The notes: a model not told the origin generated them from the sequence alone. DNA of 53,531 nt from an uncultured Verrucomicrobiota bacterium (GCA_903930345.1 CAIYYI010000632.1:1-53531); one strand, 5' to 3'; numbered from the stretch's first letter, positions 25,313 to 34,446 are shown. Numbers and translations are program-made.

Positions 25313-27196
25313 CTACACCTCCACCTGCATGCCCAGTTCCACCACCCGGTTGGCGGGAATCCGGAAAAACGCGGTGGCCGACTGCGCGTTGCGGGAGAGG
25401 AACACAAAGAACACTTTTCGCCACCACGCCATCTCCCGGGAGGCCTTGGGCACCACCGTTTCCCGGCTGAGGAAATACGTGATTTTGTTCAGGTCGCATT
25501 TCAGCCCCTGGTCCCGGCACGCCACCAGCAGGCGCGGCACGTGCGGCTCCTCCATGAAGCCGTAGCGGCCCACCACCCGGAACAGGTCGTCGCGCAGCCG
25601 TTCCACCCGCACGCGGTCCTCCGCCTTCACATACGGCTCCTGGGTGGTCTGGATGTTCACCAGCACCACCCGCTCGTGCAGCACCCGGTTGTGTTTGATG
25701 TTGTGCAGGAGCGCCAGCGGGGTCGCGTCCGAGTTGCCGGAGAGGAAAACGGCCGTCCCCGGCACGCGCACAATCTGGCTCTGCTCCAGATCCTCCAGGA
25801 ACAGGCTCACCGGCACGGAGCTGCTGCGCATCCGCTCGCCCACCAGCCGGCGACCGGTTTTCCAGGTGGACATCGCCACAAAGACCATGGCCGCGATCAG
25901 CAGGGGCAGCCAGCCCCCTTGCAGCAGTTTCATGGCGTTGGCCACGCCAAAGGCGATCTCGATGATCAGGAAGCCCGCGCAGACCAGGCCGGTCGTTCGG
26001 GCGCTCCAGCCCCACAGGCGCTGCGCGGCGGCGTAAAACAGGATCGTGGTGATGATCATGGTGAGCACCACCGCAATGCCGTAGGCGGCGGCCAGGTTGG
26101 CCGAGGATCTGAACCCGAGCACCAGCAGCACGCAGGCCACCATCAGCGCCCAATTGACGTGCGGCATGTAGATCTGCCCCCGCTCATCCGCCGAGGTGTG
26201 CAGGATGGAAAGCCGGGGCACATACCCGAGCTGCACCGCCTGCATGGTCAGGGAGTACGCGCCGGAGATCAGGGCCTGGGAGGCGATCACCGCCGCCGCC
26301 GTGGAGAGTGCCACCATGGGGTACAGCGCCCACCGGGGGGCCAGCAGGTAAAAGGGATTGTCGGCGGCGGCCGCATCGTGCAGCAGCAGCGCGCCCTGTC
26401 CCAGGTAATTCAGGAACAGGCCGGGCAGCACCACCGCAAACCACGCCTGGCGGATCGGTTTCCGACCGAAATGCCCCATGTCCGCGTACAGTGCCTCCGC
26501 GCCCGTGACCACCAGGAACACCGAGCCCAGCACCACAATCCCGGCCCAGCCATGGGTGAGCAGGAACCGCAGCCCGTGCCAGGGGTTCACCGCCCCCAGC
26601 ACTGCGGGCTCCAGCAGGATGCCGCGTATGCCCAGCACCGCCAATATCACAAACCAGACCAGCATCACCGGGCCGAACACTCTCCCTACCTGGCCGCTGC
26701 CCAGCCGCTGCACGGAAAACAGGGCGATCAGAATCACAATGCTGAGCGGCACCACGGCATGGACCATGGCCGGGGTGGCGATGGTCAGACCCTCGATGGC
26801 GCCCAGCACGGTGATGGTGGGGGTGAGCATGCCGTCCCCGTACAGCAGCGCGGCGCCGAACAGGCCCAGAATGATCAGCACCGCCTGCCGCCGGTTCGTC
26901 TCCCCGCGCAGTTGCGGCACCGCCAGGGCCAGCAGCGCCAGGATGCCGCCCTCGCCATGGTTGTCCGCCCGGAGCACCAAGGTGAGGTACTTCACCGAGA
27001 CCAGCAGGATCAGAACCCAGAAGATCAGGGAAAGCACCCCCAGCACATTGGTGGGGGACGCCGCCAATCCGTGGGCGGGATTGAAGCACTCCCGCAAGGC
27101 ATACAGCGGACTGGTGCCGATGTCGCCGTACACCACGCCCAATGCGCCCAGCACCAATGCGGTATTCCGCCGGCCACCCGTCGTGTCATTCTTCAT
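25313..27196 (-). CDS. kup: Kup-type potassium uptake protein
   Basis: A 627-residue potassium/proton symporter. The N-terminal signature is LVLGALGVVYGDIGTSPLYALRE, followed by about 12 membrane segments (for example VLGVLSLIFWVLILLVSVKYLTLVLRADNHGEGG, AVLIILGLFGAALLYGDGMLTP). The soluble C-terminal domain has FLEDLEQSQIVRVPGTAVFLSGNSDATPLALLHNIKHNRVLHERVVLVN. All expected blocks and the usual length are present. Expression is probably controlled by the c-di-AMP riboswitch in its leader (27305-27440), which in known cases lowers potassium importer synthesis when c-di-AMP is high. Confidence 0.95.
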   Translation of the reverse strand: MKNDTTGGRRNTALVLGALGVVYGDIGTSPLYALRECFNPAHGLAASPTNVLGVLSLIFWVLILLVSVKYLTLVLRADNHGEGGILALLALAVPQLRGETNRRQAVLIILGLFGAALLYGDGMLTPTITVLGAIEGLTIATPAMVHAVVPLSIVILIALFSVQRLGSGQVGRVFGPVMLVWFVILAVLGIRGILLEPAVLGAVNPWHGLRFLLTHGWAGIVVLGSVFLVVTGAEALYADMGHFGRKPIRQAWFAVVLPGLFLNYLGQGALLLHDAAAADNPFYLLAPRWALYPMVALSTAAAVIASQALISGAYSLTMQAVQLGYVPRLSILHTSADERGQIYMPHVNWALMVACVLLVLGFRSSANLAAAYGIAVVLTMIITTILFYAAAQRLWGWSARTTGLVCAGFLIIEIAFGVANAMKLLQGGWLPLLIAAMVFVAMSTWKTGRRLVGERMRSSSVPVSLFLEDLEQSQIVRVPGTAVFLSGNSDATPLALLHNIKHNRVLHERVVLVNIQTTQEPYVKAEDRVRVERLRDDLFRVVGRYGFMEEPHVPRLLVACRDQGLKCDLNKITYFLSRETVVPKASREMAWWRKVFFVFLSRNAQSATAFFRIPANRVVELGMQVEV

Positions 27197-27304
27197 CAGT
27201 TGAAATGGCTGTTCTCCCGGCGGTCAGGCCGGTTCAAACGCCCAGGTTTCGAGTTTATACGGGGTGATCTGGAGGACTGCCCCTGCGGACAGCAAGCGGA
27301 TCGC

Positions 27305-27440
27305 CCTTCCAAGTGCCTGCGAGGTTAGCTGTCGGGCGCGATCTTGAAAGTGATCGGCACGGTGTTCGCCGTGCTTGGCCCCAAGCCCGGCTGGTGGCCG
27401 GACAAGTTGGTTCCCCCGCACCGGGTTTCAGGAAGGAAGC
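27305..27440 (-). promoter_or_regulatory. c-di-AMP (ydaO/yuaA-type) riboswitch candidate
   Basis: Read on the minus strand, this leader has the ordered conserved blocks of the ydaO riboswitch: CTGAAACCCGGTGCGGGGGA, then AACCAAC, GGGGCCAAGC, and the highly diagnostic CGACAGCTAACCTCGCAGGC (27334-27315). CCTG before the first block can pair with CAGG after CCTCG, and CTTCC with GGAAG extends this closing stem. The end of the element is about 110 bases before the kup start. Potassium transporters of the Kup type are among the classic targets of this riboswitch class. No antiterminator could be modelled by eye. Confidence 0.85.
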
Positions 27441-27646
27441 CCAGTTTAGGCTGCGTGAACACACTCCATCATAAAACGGCCGGAATGTCAAATCACTCCT
27501 CCAATCCACTTGGAAATCAGCATCTTGGAACAGAAATGAAATCATCTGAACCATCCGCCATCCTGTTTGCGGGTGCTTCAAGCGGCTCACCGGGAGGTTC
27601 GCCCCACCGGATGTTGGATTATCAATCATTCTACGGCGTATAACAG
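27441..27646. other. Upstream region of the kup leader
   Basis: About 200 bp between the riboswitch and the stop of the esterase gene on the same strand. The kup promoter should be here, but I see no clear element and no gene. Confidence 0.35.
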
Positions 27647-29005
27647 TTACTTTTGGCGCGCGGCGGCCTGCCAATGGCGGTCGGCAAACTTCAGGTACTG
27701 CTCCCAATCATACGTGGTCAGATCGTGTTTGCCGGTGCGCCGGTGGTAGCCGATGGTCTGCCCCACCGGGGTGTCAATTTCCGGGGGCTCGGCGACTCCC
27801 AGCCCCGGCTGCCCCAATAGGCGGTACACCGGTTCCGCATGCAGGGCGGAGAGAAACTCCCCCTTGGGGTCCGCCCACTTGTCCTCGGCGGCACTGGCCA
27901 CATAAAGCAGCCGGGGGGCGATCAGGGCCAGCAGCTCATGCTGGTCCACCGGCAGGGCATCCACATTGGTTCCGTAGGCCTGGTAGTTTCGGCAGAACCA
28001 TTGCGGAAAAACCGTGGAGATACGTTCCACGGTTTCGCCCACCCGCCGCCGCGCCAAGGAAGCTCCACCGCAGCCGGAGTCGTTCGAGATGACCATGGCA
28101 AAACGCTCATCCTGCGCGCCCGCCCACAGGGCCGTTTTGCCCAGCCGGGAATGCCCGATGATCGCCACCCGGTGGGCGTCAATGCGGCGATCCTTTTCAA
28201 AGTAATCCATGGCCCGGCTCATGCCCCAGGCCCAGACGCCTATGCCGCCCCAATCGTCTGCCTGCGCGGTGGGCGGGGCTCCCTTGTTGGTGCTGCTCAG
28301 GCTGTTTCCGGTCGGGGGGGCGGTGCGAACCGGGATCAGCTTGGCGCGGATTCCCGTCTGCCACCCATCCACGTGGTCCGCCTCCAGGTCGCCGTAATGG
28401 GCGGTGGCGAACCCGTAGCCATGTGCCAGTATGGTTTCCACCGGCCACATGCCGGCTTCGGTGCCCCGGGAGGCTTCTGTAGCCCGGTTGTTGACCACGG
28501 AACCTTTCTTGCTGTCGCGCTGCCAATTGGTGGTGATGGTGATTTTCGGGTCGGCATGCACCGCCTGGTTGCCGCCGTAGTTCAGACCAAAAAAGAGCGG
28601 TGTGGGCCCCTTGACCTGATTGGGCAGGAAGAGCAGCAGGTTCATCCGTGGCCCGCTTTTCTCACCGGTCAAAAAGATCGTCACCTCCTTGCGCGTCGCC
28701 CGGCCTTCCAGCGCCTTGGGGTCGGTGCTGGTGACCTTGTATTGGAGGCGCTTCGGGGCTGCCGGGTTGTGGCCATAGACATGGGTGCGGAACAGTTCCA
28801 GGATTTCCGGCCGCCGCACTTTCTGCCAGGTCGCGGCATCCTTGACCGGCTGGCCGTTGCTCAACACCAGCGGATCGGGCAACTGGTACACCGGCACCTT
28901 GTCCTCATCGTAGTTGGCGGGGGCCTGGGCCAGCAGCAACGGGGAGAGCAGCAGCCAGAAAGCCAGTCCGGTGGCCGGTCGTAAATTCAGGAATGGGAAG
29001 CGCAT
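27647..29005 (-). CDS. CE15-like glucuronoyl esterase, exported
   Basis: A 452-residue exported esterase with leader LRPATGLAFWLLLSPLLLAQA. Motif G-H-S-R-L-G-K contains the nucleophile Ser, and the block DERFAMVISNDSGCGGASLARRRVGETVERI is characteristic of bacterial CE15 relatives. DQHELLALIAPRLLYVASA supplies the probable catalytic His. Known CE15 enzymes cut the ester between glucuronoxylan and lignin alcohols; bacterial members vary in substrate. An upstream in-frame start at 29077 exists, but 29005 fits the leader better. It points away from the membrane-protein gene across a 470-bp AT-rich region. Confidence 0.83.
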   Translation of the reverse strand: MRFPFLNLRPATGLAFWLLLSPLLLAQAPANYDEDKVPVYQLPDPLVLSNGQPVKDAATWQKVRRPEILELFRTHVYGHNPAAPKRLQYKVTSTDPKALEGRATRKEVTIFLTGEKSGPRMNLLLFLPNQVKGPTPLFFGLNYGGNQAVHADPKITITTNWQRDSKKGSVVNNRATEASRGTEAGMWPVETILAHGYGFATAHYGDLEADHVDGWQTGIRAKLIPVRTAPPTGNSLSSTNKGAPPTAQADDWGGIGVWAWGMSRAMDYFEKDRRIDAHRVAIIGHSRLGKTALWAGAQDERFAMVISNDSGCGGASLARRRVGETVERISTVFPQWFCRNYQAYGTNVDALPVDQHELLALIAPRLLYVASAAEDKWADPKGEFLSALHAEPVYRLLGQPGLGVAEPPEIDTPVGQTIGYHRRTGKHDLTTYDWEQYLKFADRHWQAAARQK

Positions 29006-29475
29006 GCCCCATGGGTACCGCAAAGCTACGGCAAAAGCAATACGGACCAACGGACCGACGCGGGTGTGTGACACCAATGCTGTCGCAATGGTGATTACAG
29101 CACAACGCAGCCTCCTTTCTTTCAGATTTCAGTGAGTTGTGAGAGAGGCGGGGGGGACACTCCATTCAGATTCCTTATTTTGAAATACAAGTCATTGGTT
29201 TACAGTGGATTTATGTGAATTTATCCATCTTACACCATGGCGAGCTAAGATTGGTAAAGTTTGGTAAGATTCATATAAATGCCCTCCCCAACAGGCTACC
29301 GTCCATTCACCGGATTCAAACAGTTGCGTGTGATTGAATATATATTAAAAATATAAAAACAAAACAAATACACATTAAAAACAATAAAAAGTTGACAAAT
29401 GATTAAAAATAACAAAATATATGAACAAGAAAGCAAACAGCACATGTTCCAATCGAACCACAGAAAGGAGCAGTT
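29006..29475. other. AT-rich divergent intergenic region
   Basis: Base composition changes sharply here; 29320-29430 is nearly all A and T in an otherwise GC-rich window. It separates the CE15 esterase (minus) from the membrane-protein gene (plus). Apart from the promoter candidate at 29392-29423 I see no gene. Confidence 0.6.
29392..29423 (+). promoter_or_regulatory. Candidate sigma-70-type promoter
   Basis: An exact TTGACA lies at 29392-29397 within the AT-rich tract. The -10 is ambiguous: AAATAT at 17 bp or TATATG at 20 bp. It would give a leader of about 45 bases before the strong ribosome site of the membrane-protein gene. Confidence 0.45.
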
Positions 29476-31137
29476 ATGTTAAACCCAGAGGAAAAACCCT
29501 TGGTGACCGGGGCGGGGCGGGAAGTGGCGGTGTTGAGCAAGGCGGACTTGGAGGCGGTGGTGGATTGGCAGACCATCCGGGATTTGCTGCGCCAGGTATT
29601 GGCGGGTAACCCTCTCTATATTCTCAGCGCGGGCCTGATGCTCTTCGGCATTTATCTGGTGTCCGTGGATCCGGCCCTGGACCGGCAGGAACTGGCGCAG
29701 ATGGTCTTCAATTTTTCGGCGCTGCAAGCGTATGAATTGCTTTTGGTTTTGACAGCGGTGGTACTGGCGAGGCGGGCCGTGTGGTATGACTCCACGCTGC
29801 TGGTGGGGTTGGAGTGGGCGTTCATGTTCGTGCCCTTCATCCTGTTGGTGCAGGCCTCGCTGTTGGGACAACCGGTCGCGCGGGCGGTCTGTGCGGCGGG
29901 GAGTGCCTTGGTGATCGGTCGGATGTGGGCGCTCCGCCGGTACCATCGCTGTCTGTATTTGCCCCCCTGGCTGCTGGTGTGCGGTGGGGTGATGCTGCTG
30001 GCCAACCTCTTCTTCCCCTTGCACTTTCGCGCGGTGATCGAGCTGGATAACGACGCCTGGGGGCAGGCCAGTGCCGGGCTCTGGCTCCTGTTCATGCCGG
30101 CCTTGGTGGCCCTGGCTTTCCAGTTGCCCGCCGGGTGCCGCCGCATGAGTCTGGCCCCGCGCAAAACCTGGCTTCCACTGCTCCTGTTCGGGCTTTGGCT
30201 GGTTGGCACGGGCGTTCATCTGGCGGCCGTGGACTATGTCAATTCGGCGCGGTTCCACGCCTGGCAATTGGTGCCGGGTCTCTATGCCCTGGCCTGGGTG
30301 GTTTGGCGGCGTTTGGATGATTTCTCGGCCACGGTTTCGGCGTCGGTGCGGGAGGGGTTGCTGGGGGTGCCGGTCCTGGTTTCCCTGCTGGCGCTGGCCT
30401 ACCCGGGCGGGTTTCTGCTGCCCGTGCTGTGCGGTGCCAACTGGCTGCTGCTGGGCCGGATCAGCCGCCGCCATCCGGAATGGCGGGTGGCCCCGCATCT
30501 GGCGGTGGGGTCCGCTGTGCTGCTGCTGGCCGGTCTGCCGGTCTCCTGGCTGCCGGTGAGCCTCGGTCATTTGGGCGGGGGCGGGTGGGCGGGCGTGGTG
30601 TGCCTGGGGATGGGGGTGGGGTACCTCTTGGGATCCGCCAGGATGGCTGCGGGGTTGGGGGCGGCTGTCCTGGTTTGGTTCATTCATCTGCTGCTGGCGG
30701 GTCCGCAGGGTCAGGCGGGGGGCGCGGCCCTGAACGGCGCGCTTTTCGTGCTCGTGGTGCATGCCTTTCAGTGGCTGGATGCCGATCCCCGGGTGCGTTT
30801 CTGGCGTCCGGTGGTGGCGTTGGCGTGGGGGATGCATGCGGTGGTCTGGGGGGCGGCGGGGCTTGATCCCGCGTTCAACTGGGTGGTGGCCGCCAGTGGA
30901 CTGGCGGTGCTCAGCCTCGGCATCCTCTGGCGTCTGCGCCTGGGCCGCTGGGTGTCGCGTCTGGAGCTGGGGGTGGCGGTCGTGGTCCTCTACGCCCCGC
31001 TGCTGACCCCGGGGATTGTCTGGCTGCGCGGGCTGCCGCTCGGTTACCTCACCGTGTTGGCGGCGTTCCTCATGTTCGGGGCCGGCACCGGCCTCGCCCT
31101 CACCAAGCACCGCTGGAACCGGTCCCTGGCGGATTAG
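29476..31137 (+). CDS. Multi-pass membrane protein of unknown function
   Basis: A 553-residue protein with a soluble N-terminus of about 45 residues and roughly 14 hydrophobic segments, beginning with NPLYILSAGLMLFGIYLV. I recognise no catalytic motif or named family. Loops contain paired Arg (RRYHRCLYLPPW, VVWRRLDDF), consistent with positive-inside topology. The ribosome site AAAGGAG (29464-29470), 5 bp from the ATG, is the strongest in the window, which suggests efficient translation. The next gene, an MFS exporter, begins 100 bp downstream and could share the transcript. The acidic N-terminal stretch VLSKADLEAVVDWQTIRDLLRQVL looks helical and may face the cytoplasm. Confidence 0.8.
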   Translation: MLNPEEKPLVTGAGREVAVLSKADLEAVVDWQTIRDLLRQVLAGNPLYILSAGLMLFGIYLVSVDPALDRQELAQMVFNFSALQAYELLLVLTAVVLARRAVWYDSTLLVGLEWAFMFVPFILLVQASLLGQPVARAVCAAGSALVIGRMWALRRYHRCLYLPPWLLVCGGVMLLANLFFPLHFRAVIELDNDAWGQASAGLWLLFMPALVALAFQLPAGCRRMSLAPRKTWLPLLLFGLWLVGTGVHLAAVDYVNSARFHAWQLVPGLYALAWVVWRRLDDFSATVSASVREGLLGVPVLVSLLALAYPGGFLLPVLCGANWLLLGRISRRHPEWRVAPHLAVGSAVLLLAGLPVSWLPVSLGHLGGGGWAGVVCLGMGVGYLLGSARMAAGLGAAVLVWFIHLLLAGPQGQAGGAALNGALFVLVVHAFQWLDADPRVRFWRPVVALAWGMHAVVWGAAGLDPAFNWVVAASGLAVLSLGILWRLRLGRWVSRLELGVAVVVLYAPLLTPGIVWLRGLPLGYLTVLAAFLMFGAGTGLALTKHRWNRSLAD

Positions 31138-31237
31138 TCGGCCAATGCGCCCCCGGTGTTTTTCACCGCTGGCGCATTTTCTGTTTGCGCTGGAGCCGGG
31201 GGCATGGGGAAATCAGCGAGTGCCTGAGGGTGCCGAA

Positions 31238-32473
31238 ATGCCGTTGCTTGAACGCTTGCGGGGGATTGCCCGCGAGGGCCCCTTTTTGCGTTACATGACC
31301 GGGGAGGCGGTGTCGATGACCGGCACGTGGATGCAGGTCATGGCGCAAAGCTGGGTGATGACCACCCTGACCAGCAGCGCCACCATGCTGGGTCTGGTCA
31401 ATTTTGCCTTGGGCATTCCCATGCTGCTGCTCGCCCTGCCCGGCGGGGTGGTGGCGGATCGGTACAGCCGGCGCAATATCCTGATCGCCACCCAGGTGGT
31501 GCAGATCGTGCTGGCATTGTTTCTGGGCTGGCAGGTGGCGCAGGGCACCATTGCCATCTGGCAGGTGGTGGCCGTGGCCTTTGTGCTGGGGGTGTCCAAT
31601 TCCTTTGAAATGCCGGCCGCCGCCGCCCTCACTCCGGAGCTGGTCGGACGGGAGCAGGTCAGTGCCGCCATCGCCATTGAACGGGCCGTGTTTCACGGCA
31701 CCCGCCTGATCGGGCCGGCGGCGGCGGGCTATGTCATCGGCCAATGGGGGTCCGCGTACGCTTTCTACCTCAATTCCCTGTCCTTTCTGGCCCTCATCGC
31801 CGCTTTGTTCACCTTGCGCCTGTCCCCGCCCGCCGTGGCAAGGGATAAAAAGGCACCGGGCGGTTTCTTGGAGGGCTGGCACCATGTCAGACAGGATCAG
31901 CCCACCCTCTCCATGGTGGCGATCATGGCGGCCACCACCATTTTTGTGTTCCCGGTCATGGTGGTGCTGCTGCCCCTCTACACGCGCAATGAGCTGCACC
32001 TGGGGGCGGATCGGATGGGGCTCCTCATGGGCGTTTCCAGTCTGGGCGCCTTTTCGGGATCGCTGGGGTTGCTGGCCATTCCGCGCCGGTTGCGGGCCCC
32101 GCTGATGCTGGGGGCGGTGCTGGCGACCACCGTGGCGCTGGTGGGGTTGAGTCTGGCGGACCACTTTTTCACCGCCGCCATCTGTCTCATCGGCCAGTCA
32201 CTGGGGATCTCCACCCTCGTGGGCCTGGCCAACACGATCGTGCAGGAGCGGGCCCCCGGGCCGTTGCGGGGAAGGGTTTCCGCCGTCGCCGGCCTCAGCT
32301 TTTTCGGGCTGATGCCTTTCGCCAGCCTGGGGATAACCAGCCTGTCCGATGCCCTGGGGATGCGGCGGGCCCTGGCGCTGGCCGGCGCGTGTTTCCTGCT
32401 GACATGCCTGCCGGTCCTTTGGCGTGCCTCCCGGGCCGCCCGCGATTATTCCAATATCCGCAGCGATCTGTAA
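31238..32473 (+). CDS. MFS transporter (MFS_3/EntS-like)
   Basis: A 411-residue permease with about 12 membrane segments. The opening RYMTGEAVSMTGTWMQVMAQSWVMTTLTSSATMLGLVNFALGIPMLLLALPGGVVADRYSRRNIL carries the MFS loop 2-3 motif as G-G-V-V-A-D-R-Y-S-R-R. ALTPELVGREQVSAAIAIERAVFHGTRLIGPAAAG is typical of the MFS_3 group, whose known members export siderophores or drugs. GAGGG at 31226-31230 lies 7 bp before the chosen ATG; the longer open frame upstream is antisense-like and lacks transporter sequence. The substrate is unknown. Confidence 0.88.
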   Translation: MPLLERLRGIAREGPFLRYMTGEAVSMTGTWMQVMAQSWVMTTLTSSATMLGLVNFALGIPMLLLALPGGVVADRYSRRNILIATQVVQIVLALFLGWQVAQGTIAIWQVVAVAFVLGVSNSFEMPAAAALTPELVGREQVSAAIAIERAVFHGTRLIGPAAAGYVIGQWGSAYAFYLNSLSFLALIAALFTLRLSPPAVARDKKAPGGFLEGWHHVRQDQPTLSMVAIMAATTIFVFPVMVVLLPLYTRNELHLGADRMGLLMGVSSLGAFSGSLGLLAIPRRLRAPLMLGAVLATTVALVGLSLADHFFTAAICLIGQSLGISTLVGLANTIVQERAPGPLRGRVSAVAGLSFFGLMPFASLGITSLSDALGMRRALALAGACFLLTCLPVLWRASRAARDYSNIRSDL

Positions 32474-32541
32474 CGAGCGAGCAACGCCGCCAGCGGCCAA
32501 AAGAACCAGTCAGCGTGCGCAGGTTGTTTTTTCGCGATGCC

Positions 32542-33960
32542 TTAATGGGTGGCCACTGCGGGGCCTTTTGAGTGAAGCTCGTTCTGGCCCCTGCGACTGA
32601 AGTCAATGGATTGACCCAGGATACGGACCGCCTCCTGCGGGGCATGGAAGCCCATGGAGTTTTCCGCCTCGATGAAGTCGAGGAAGAATTGCGCCTTGCG
32701 CTGGAAGTCCCGCGCCTTGGCCAGCTCGGCATCGCTGCGGCCCGCCGTTTTGGCGGCCTTGATGTCATGGATGAGATCCACCAGCGCGTTCATCGCCAGG
32801 TTGCGCGTGTTGTAGGTGCGTTCCTGGATGGTTTCCACGCGGGCCTTCAGTTCGGCTTCCGGCCATTTGTGGCACGTCTGGCAGGCCTTGTTGATGTTGA
32901 GCAGCGGGCTGCGCACGTGGTGATCGCTGATCTTGTGCGCGCCCACCCGTTTGTAGGGCATGTGGCAATCCGCGCAGGCCACCCCCGAGCGGGCGTGGAT
33001 GCCCTGGCTCCAAAGCTCGAATTCCGGGTGTTGGGCCTTGAGGGCGGGCGCACCTGATTCGGCATGCACCCAATCCTTGTGCTGCACCTCATCGTAGTAG
33101 GCGAGGATGTCATCCACCTTCAGCCCGTTTTTCCACGGGTAGGTCAGGCGTTTTTCCTGGCCCTTGAAGTAGTATTCCACGTGGCACTGGGCGCACACGT
33201 ACGACCGCATTTCCTGGCGGGTGGCCATGGTGTTGGGGTCGTAGTTTTTCACCCCTTCGTGCTCCTTGAGGGCGCGGATGCCCTCCAGAAATCCGGGGCG
33301 TGTGATGCGCAACTGCATGTTGGTGGCGTCGTGGCAATCCACGCAGGTCACCGGGTGGGTCACCAGCTTGCGCGCTTCGGCAAAGGTCATCTGGTTCATT
33401 TTCTCAAACCCCTTGATGAGGTCGCCGTTGCCCAGTTTCCTGTAGGGGCCATAGACCGAGGCGTGGCAATGCAGACAGGTGCCCGGCTGCTTGGCGGCCT
33501 GCTGGCGCTCGGTGTAGGTTTGATCATCCAGCATGTAGGCGTGGCCGCGCTCCTCGCGGAAATCCCTGGCAAAGGCGTAACCAGCCCACATGGTTTTCAG
33601 GCGGGGATCATCCTCCAGGCGGGATTGCGCCACCTGTCCCCGGGGATCCGCCTGGGTGGGGGTGCGGGGGGTGGCTTCGCTACCCCCGTACCGGGTGCGC
33701 ACCTGATCCACCGTCCGCTTGTAGTCATCGTACTGGAAGGGGAAATTTTTGCCCCAGACGGCCGGATCCTCAACGTCGTCATTGAGATCCACCACCCGGT
33801 AAAAGGGGTTTTTCCCCTCCTGCTTCCGTTCCATGATGTTGGTCAACAAGGCCATGCCGCCGATGGCGGCTGCCATGGCGGCGACCACGGTGGCGGTGAA
33901 AAACAGGGCCTTGCGGTTGCGGGTGGGGCCGACGGCGGGGGAGGATTGATCGTTGCTCAT
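32542..33960 (-). CDS. nrfA: Cytochrome c nitrite reductase, ammonia-forming
   Basis: A 472-residue pentahaem enzyme that reduces nitrite to ammonium with six electrons outside the cytoplasmic membrane. The N-terminal hydrophobic segment (18-40) is a leader or anchor. Haem motifs are CLHCH (162-166), CVDCH (206-210), CAQCH (256-260), CADCH (329-333) and CQTCH (360-364). In the best-known enzymes the first is C-x-x-C-K, with Lys binding the active-site haem; here it is His, as in a recognised subgroup. The active-site region EMRSYVCAQCHVEYYF and the AQHPEFE block with the catalytic His are intact. It lies 26 bp after nrfH in one operon. Confidence 0.95.
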   Translation of the reverse strand: MSNDQSSPAVGPTRNRKALFFTATVVAAMAAAIGGMALLTNIMERKQEGKNPFYRVVDLNDDVEDPAVWGKNFPFQYDDYKRTVDQVRTRYGGSEATPRTPTQADPRGQVAQSRLEDDPRLKTMWAGYAFARDFREERGHAYMLDDQTYTERQQAAKQPGTCLHCHASVYGPYRKLGNGDLIKGFEKMNQMTFAEARKLVTHPVTCVDCHDATNMQLRITRPGFLEGIRALKEHEGVKNYDPNTMATRQEMRSYVCAQCHVEYYFKGQEKRLTYPWKNGLKVDDILAYYDEVQHKDWVHAESGAPALKAQHPEFELWSQGIHARSGVACADCHMPYKRVGAHKISDHHVRSPLLNINKACQTCHKWPEAELKARVETIQERTYNTRNLAMNALVDLIHDIKAAKTAGRSDAELAKARDFQRKAQFFLDFIEAENSMGFHAPQEAVRILGQSIDFSRRGQNELHSKGPAVATH

Positions 33961-33986
33961 AAATACAAGTGGTGGGCGGTTAAAAA

Positions 33987-34439
33987 TCAGCGGGGATGTC
34001 CCACATCCTTGTGGCAGCGCACGCAGGAGGTTTCCATGCCGGGCCGGTGCGGCCCCTCAATGGCCGAACTCAGCTCGGCGTGACATTTTCGGCAGGCCTT
34101 CTCGGTCACCTTCAGGTTGTGGGGTTTGATGCGCAGGGGGTCCGGGTACCGACCGGTGGTGAAGCCGAACGAGTGCCAGAAGCCGTTGTCGGCCTTCGTC
34201 AAGTACTTCGGAATGAGGCCGGGCGGAGTGTGGCAGTCGTTGCAGGTGGCCACGGAGTGGTGGCTGGATTTCACCCAGGCATCGTAATGCTCCTGCATGA
34301 TGTGGCAGTTGGCGCAGGCGGCGGGGTCGTTGGTCAGGTAGGAGGCTCCCTTGGCGTAGATGAAGGTGTACCCACCGATACCCAGCGCCAGCCCAATGGC
34401 CAGACCCAGAACGACCGCTTTATAGGCTGAACTTTTCAT
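33987..34439 (-). CDS. nrfH: NrfH tetrahaem quinol dehydrogenase subunit
   Basis: A 150-residue NapC/NirT-type cytochrome with one N-terminal membrane helix (8-28) and four haem motifs: CANCH (42-46), CNDCH (66-70), CRKCH (116-120) and CVRCH (139-143). NrfH takes electrons from menaquinol and passes them to NrfA in the membrane complex. The first gene of the nrfHA operon; an exact FNR-type palindrome sits 60 bp upstream, so anaerobic induction is likely. Confidence 0.95.
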   Translation of the reverse strand: MKSSAYKAVVLGLAIGLALGIGGYTFIYAKGASYLTNDPAACANCHIMQEHYDAWVKSSHHSVATCNDCHTPPGLIPKYLTKADNGFWHSFGFTTGRYPDPLRIKPHNLKVTEKACRKCHAELSSAIEGPHRPGMETSCVRCHKDVGHPR

Positions 34440-34446
34440 TCGGACA

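Noticed and set aside
25541-27328. A 595-codon plus-strand frame antisense to kup
   Set aside because: The product is an unusually Gln/His/Arg-rich chain with no hydrophobic segments or motifs; kup on the other strand is certain.
29479-31110. A 543-codon minus-strand frame antisense to the membrane protein
   Set aside because: It is extremely Gln/His/Pro/Arg-rich; the plus strand has a strong ribosome site and transmembrane pattern.
32474-32541. Possible terminator between the MFS gene and nrfA
   Set aside because: There is a T-run (TTTTTT) and a GC-rich GCCGC/GCGGC word, but they are not arranged as a stem followed by T's for either strand.
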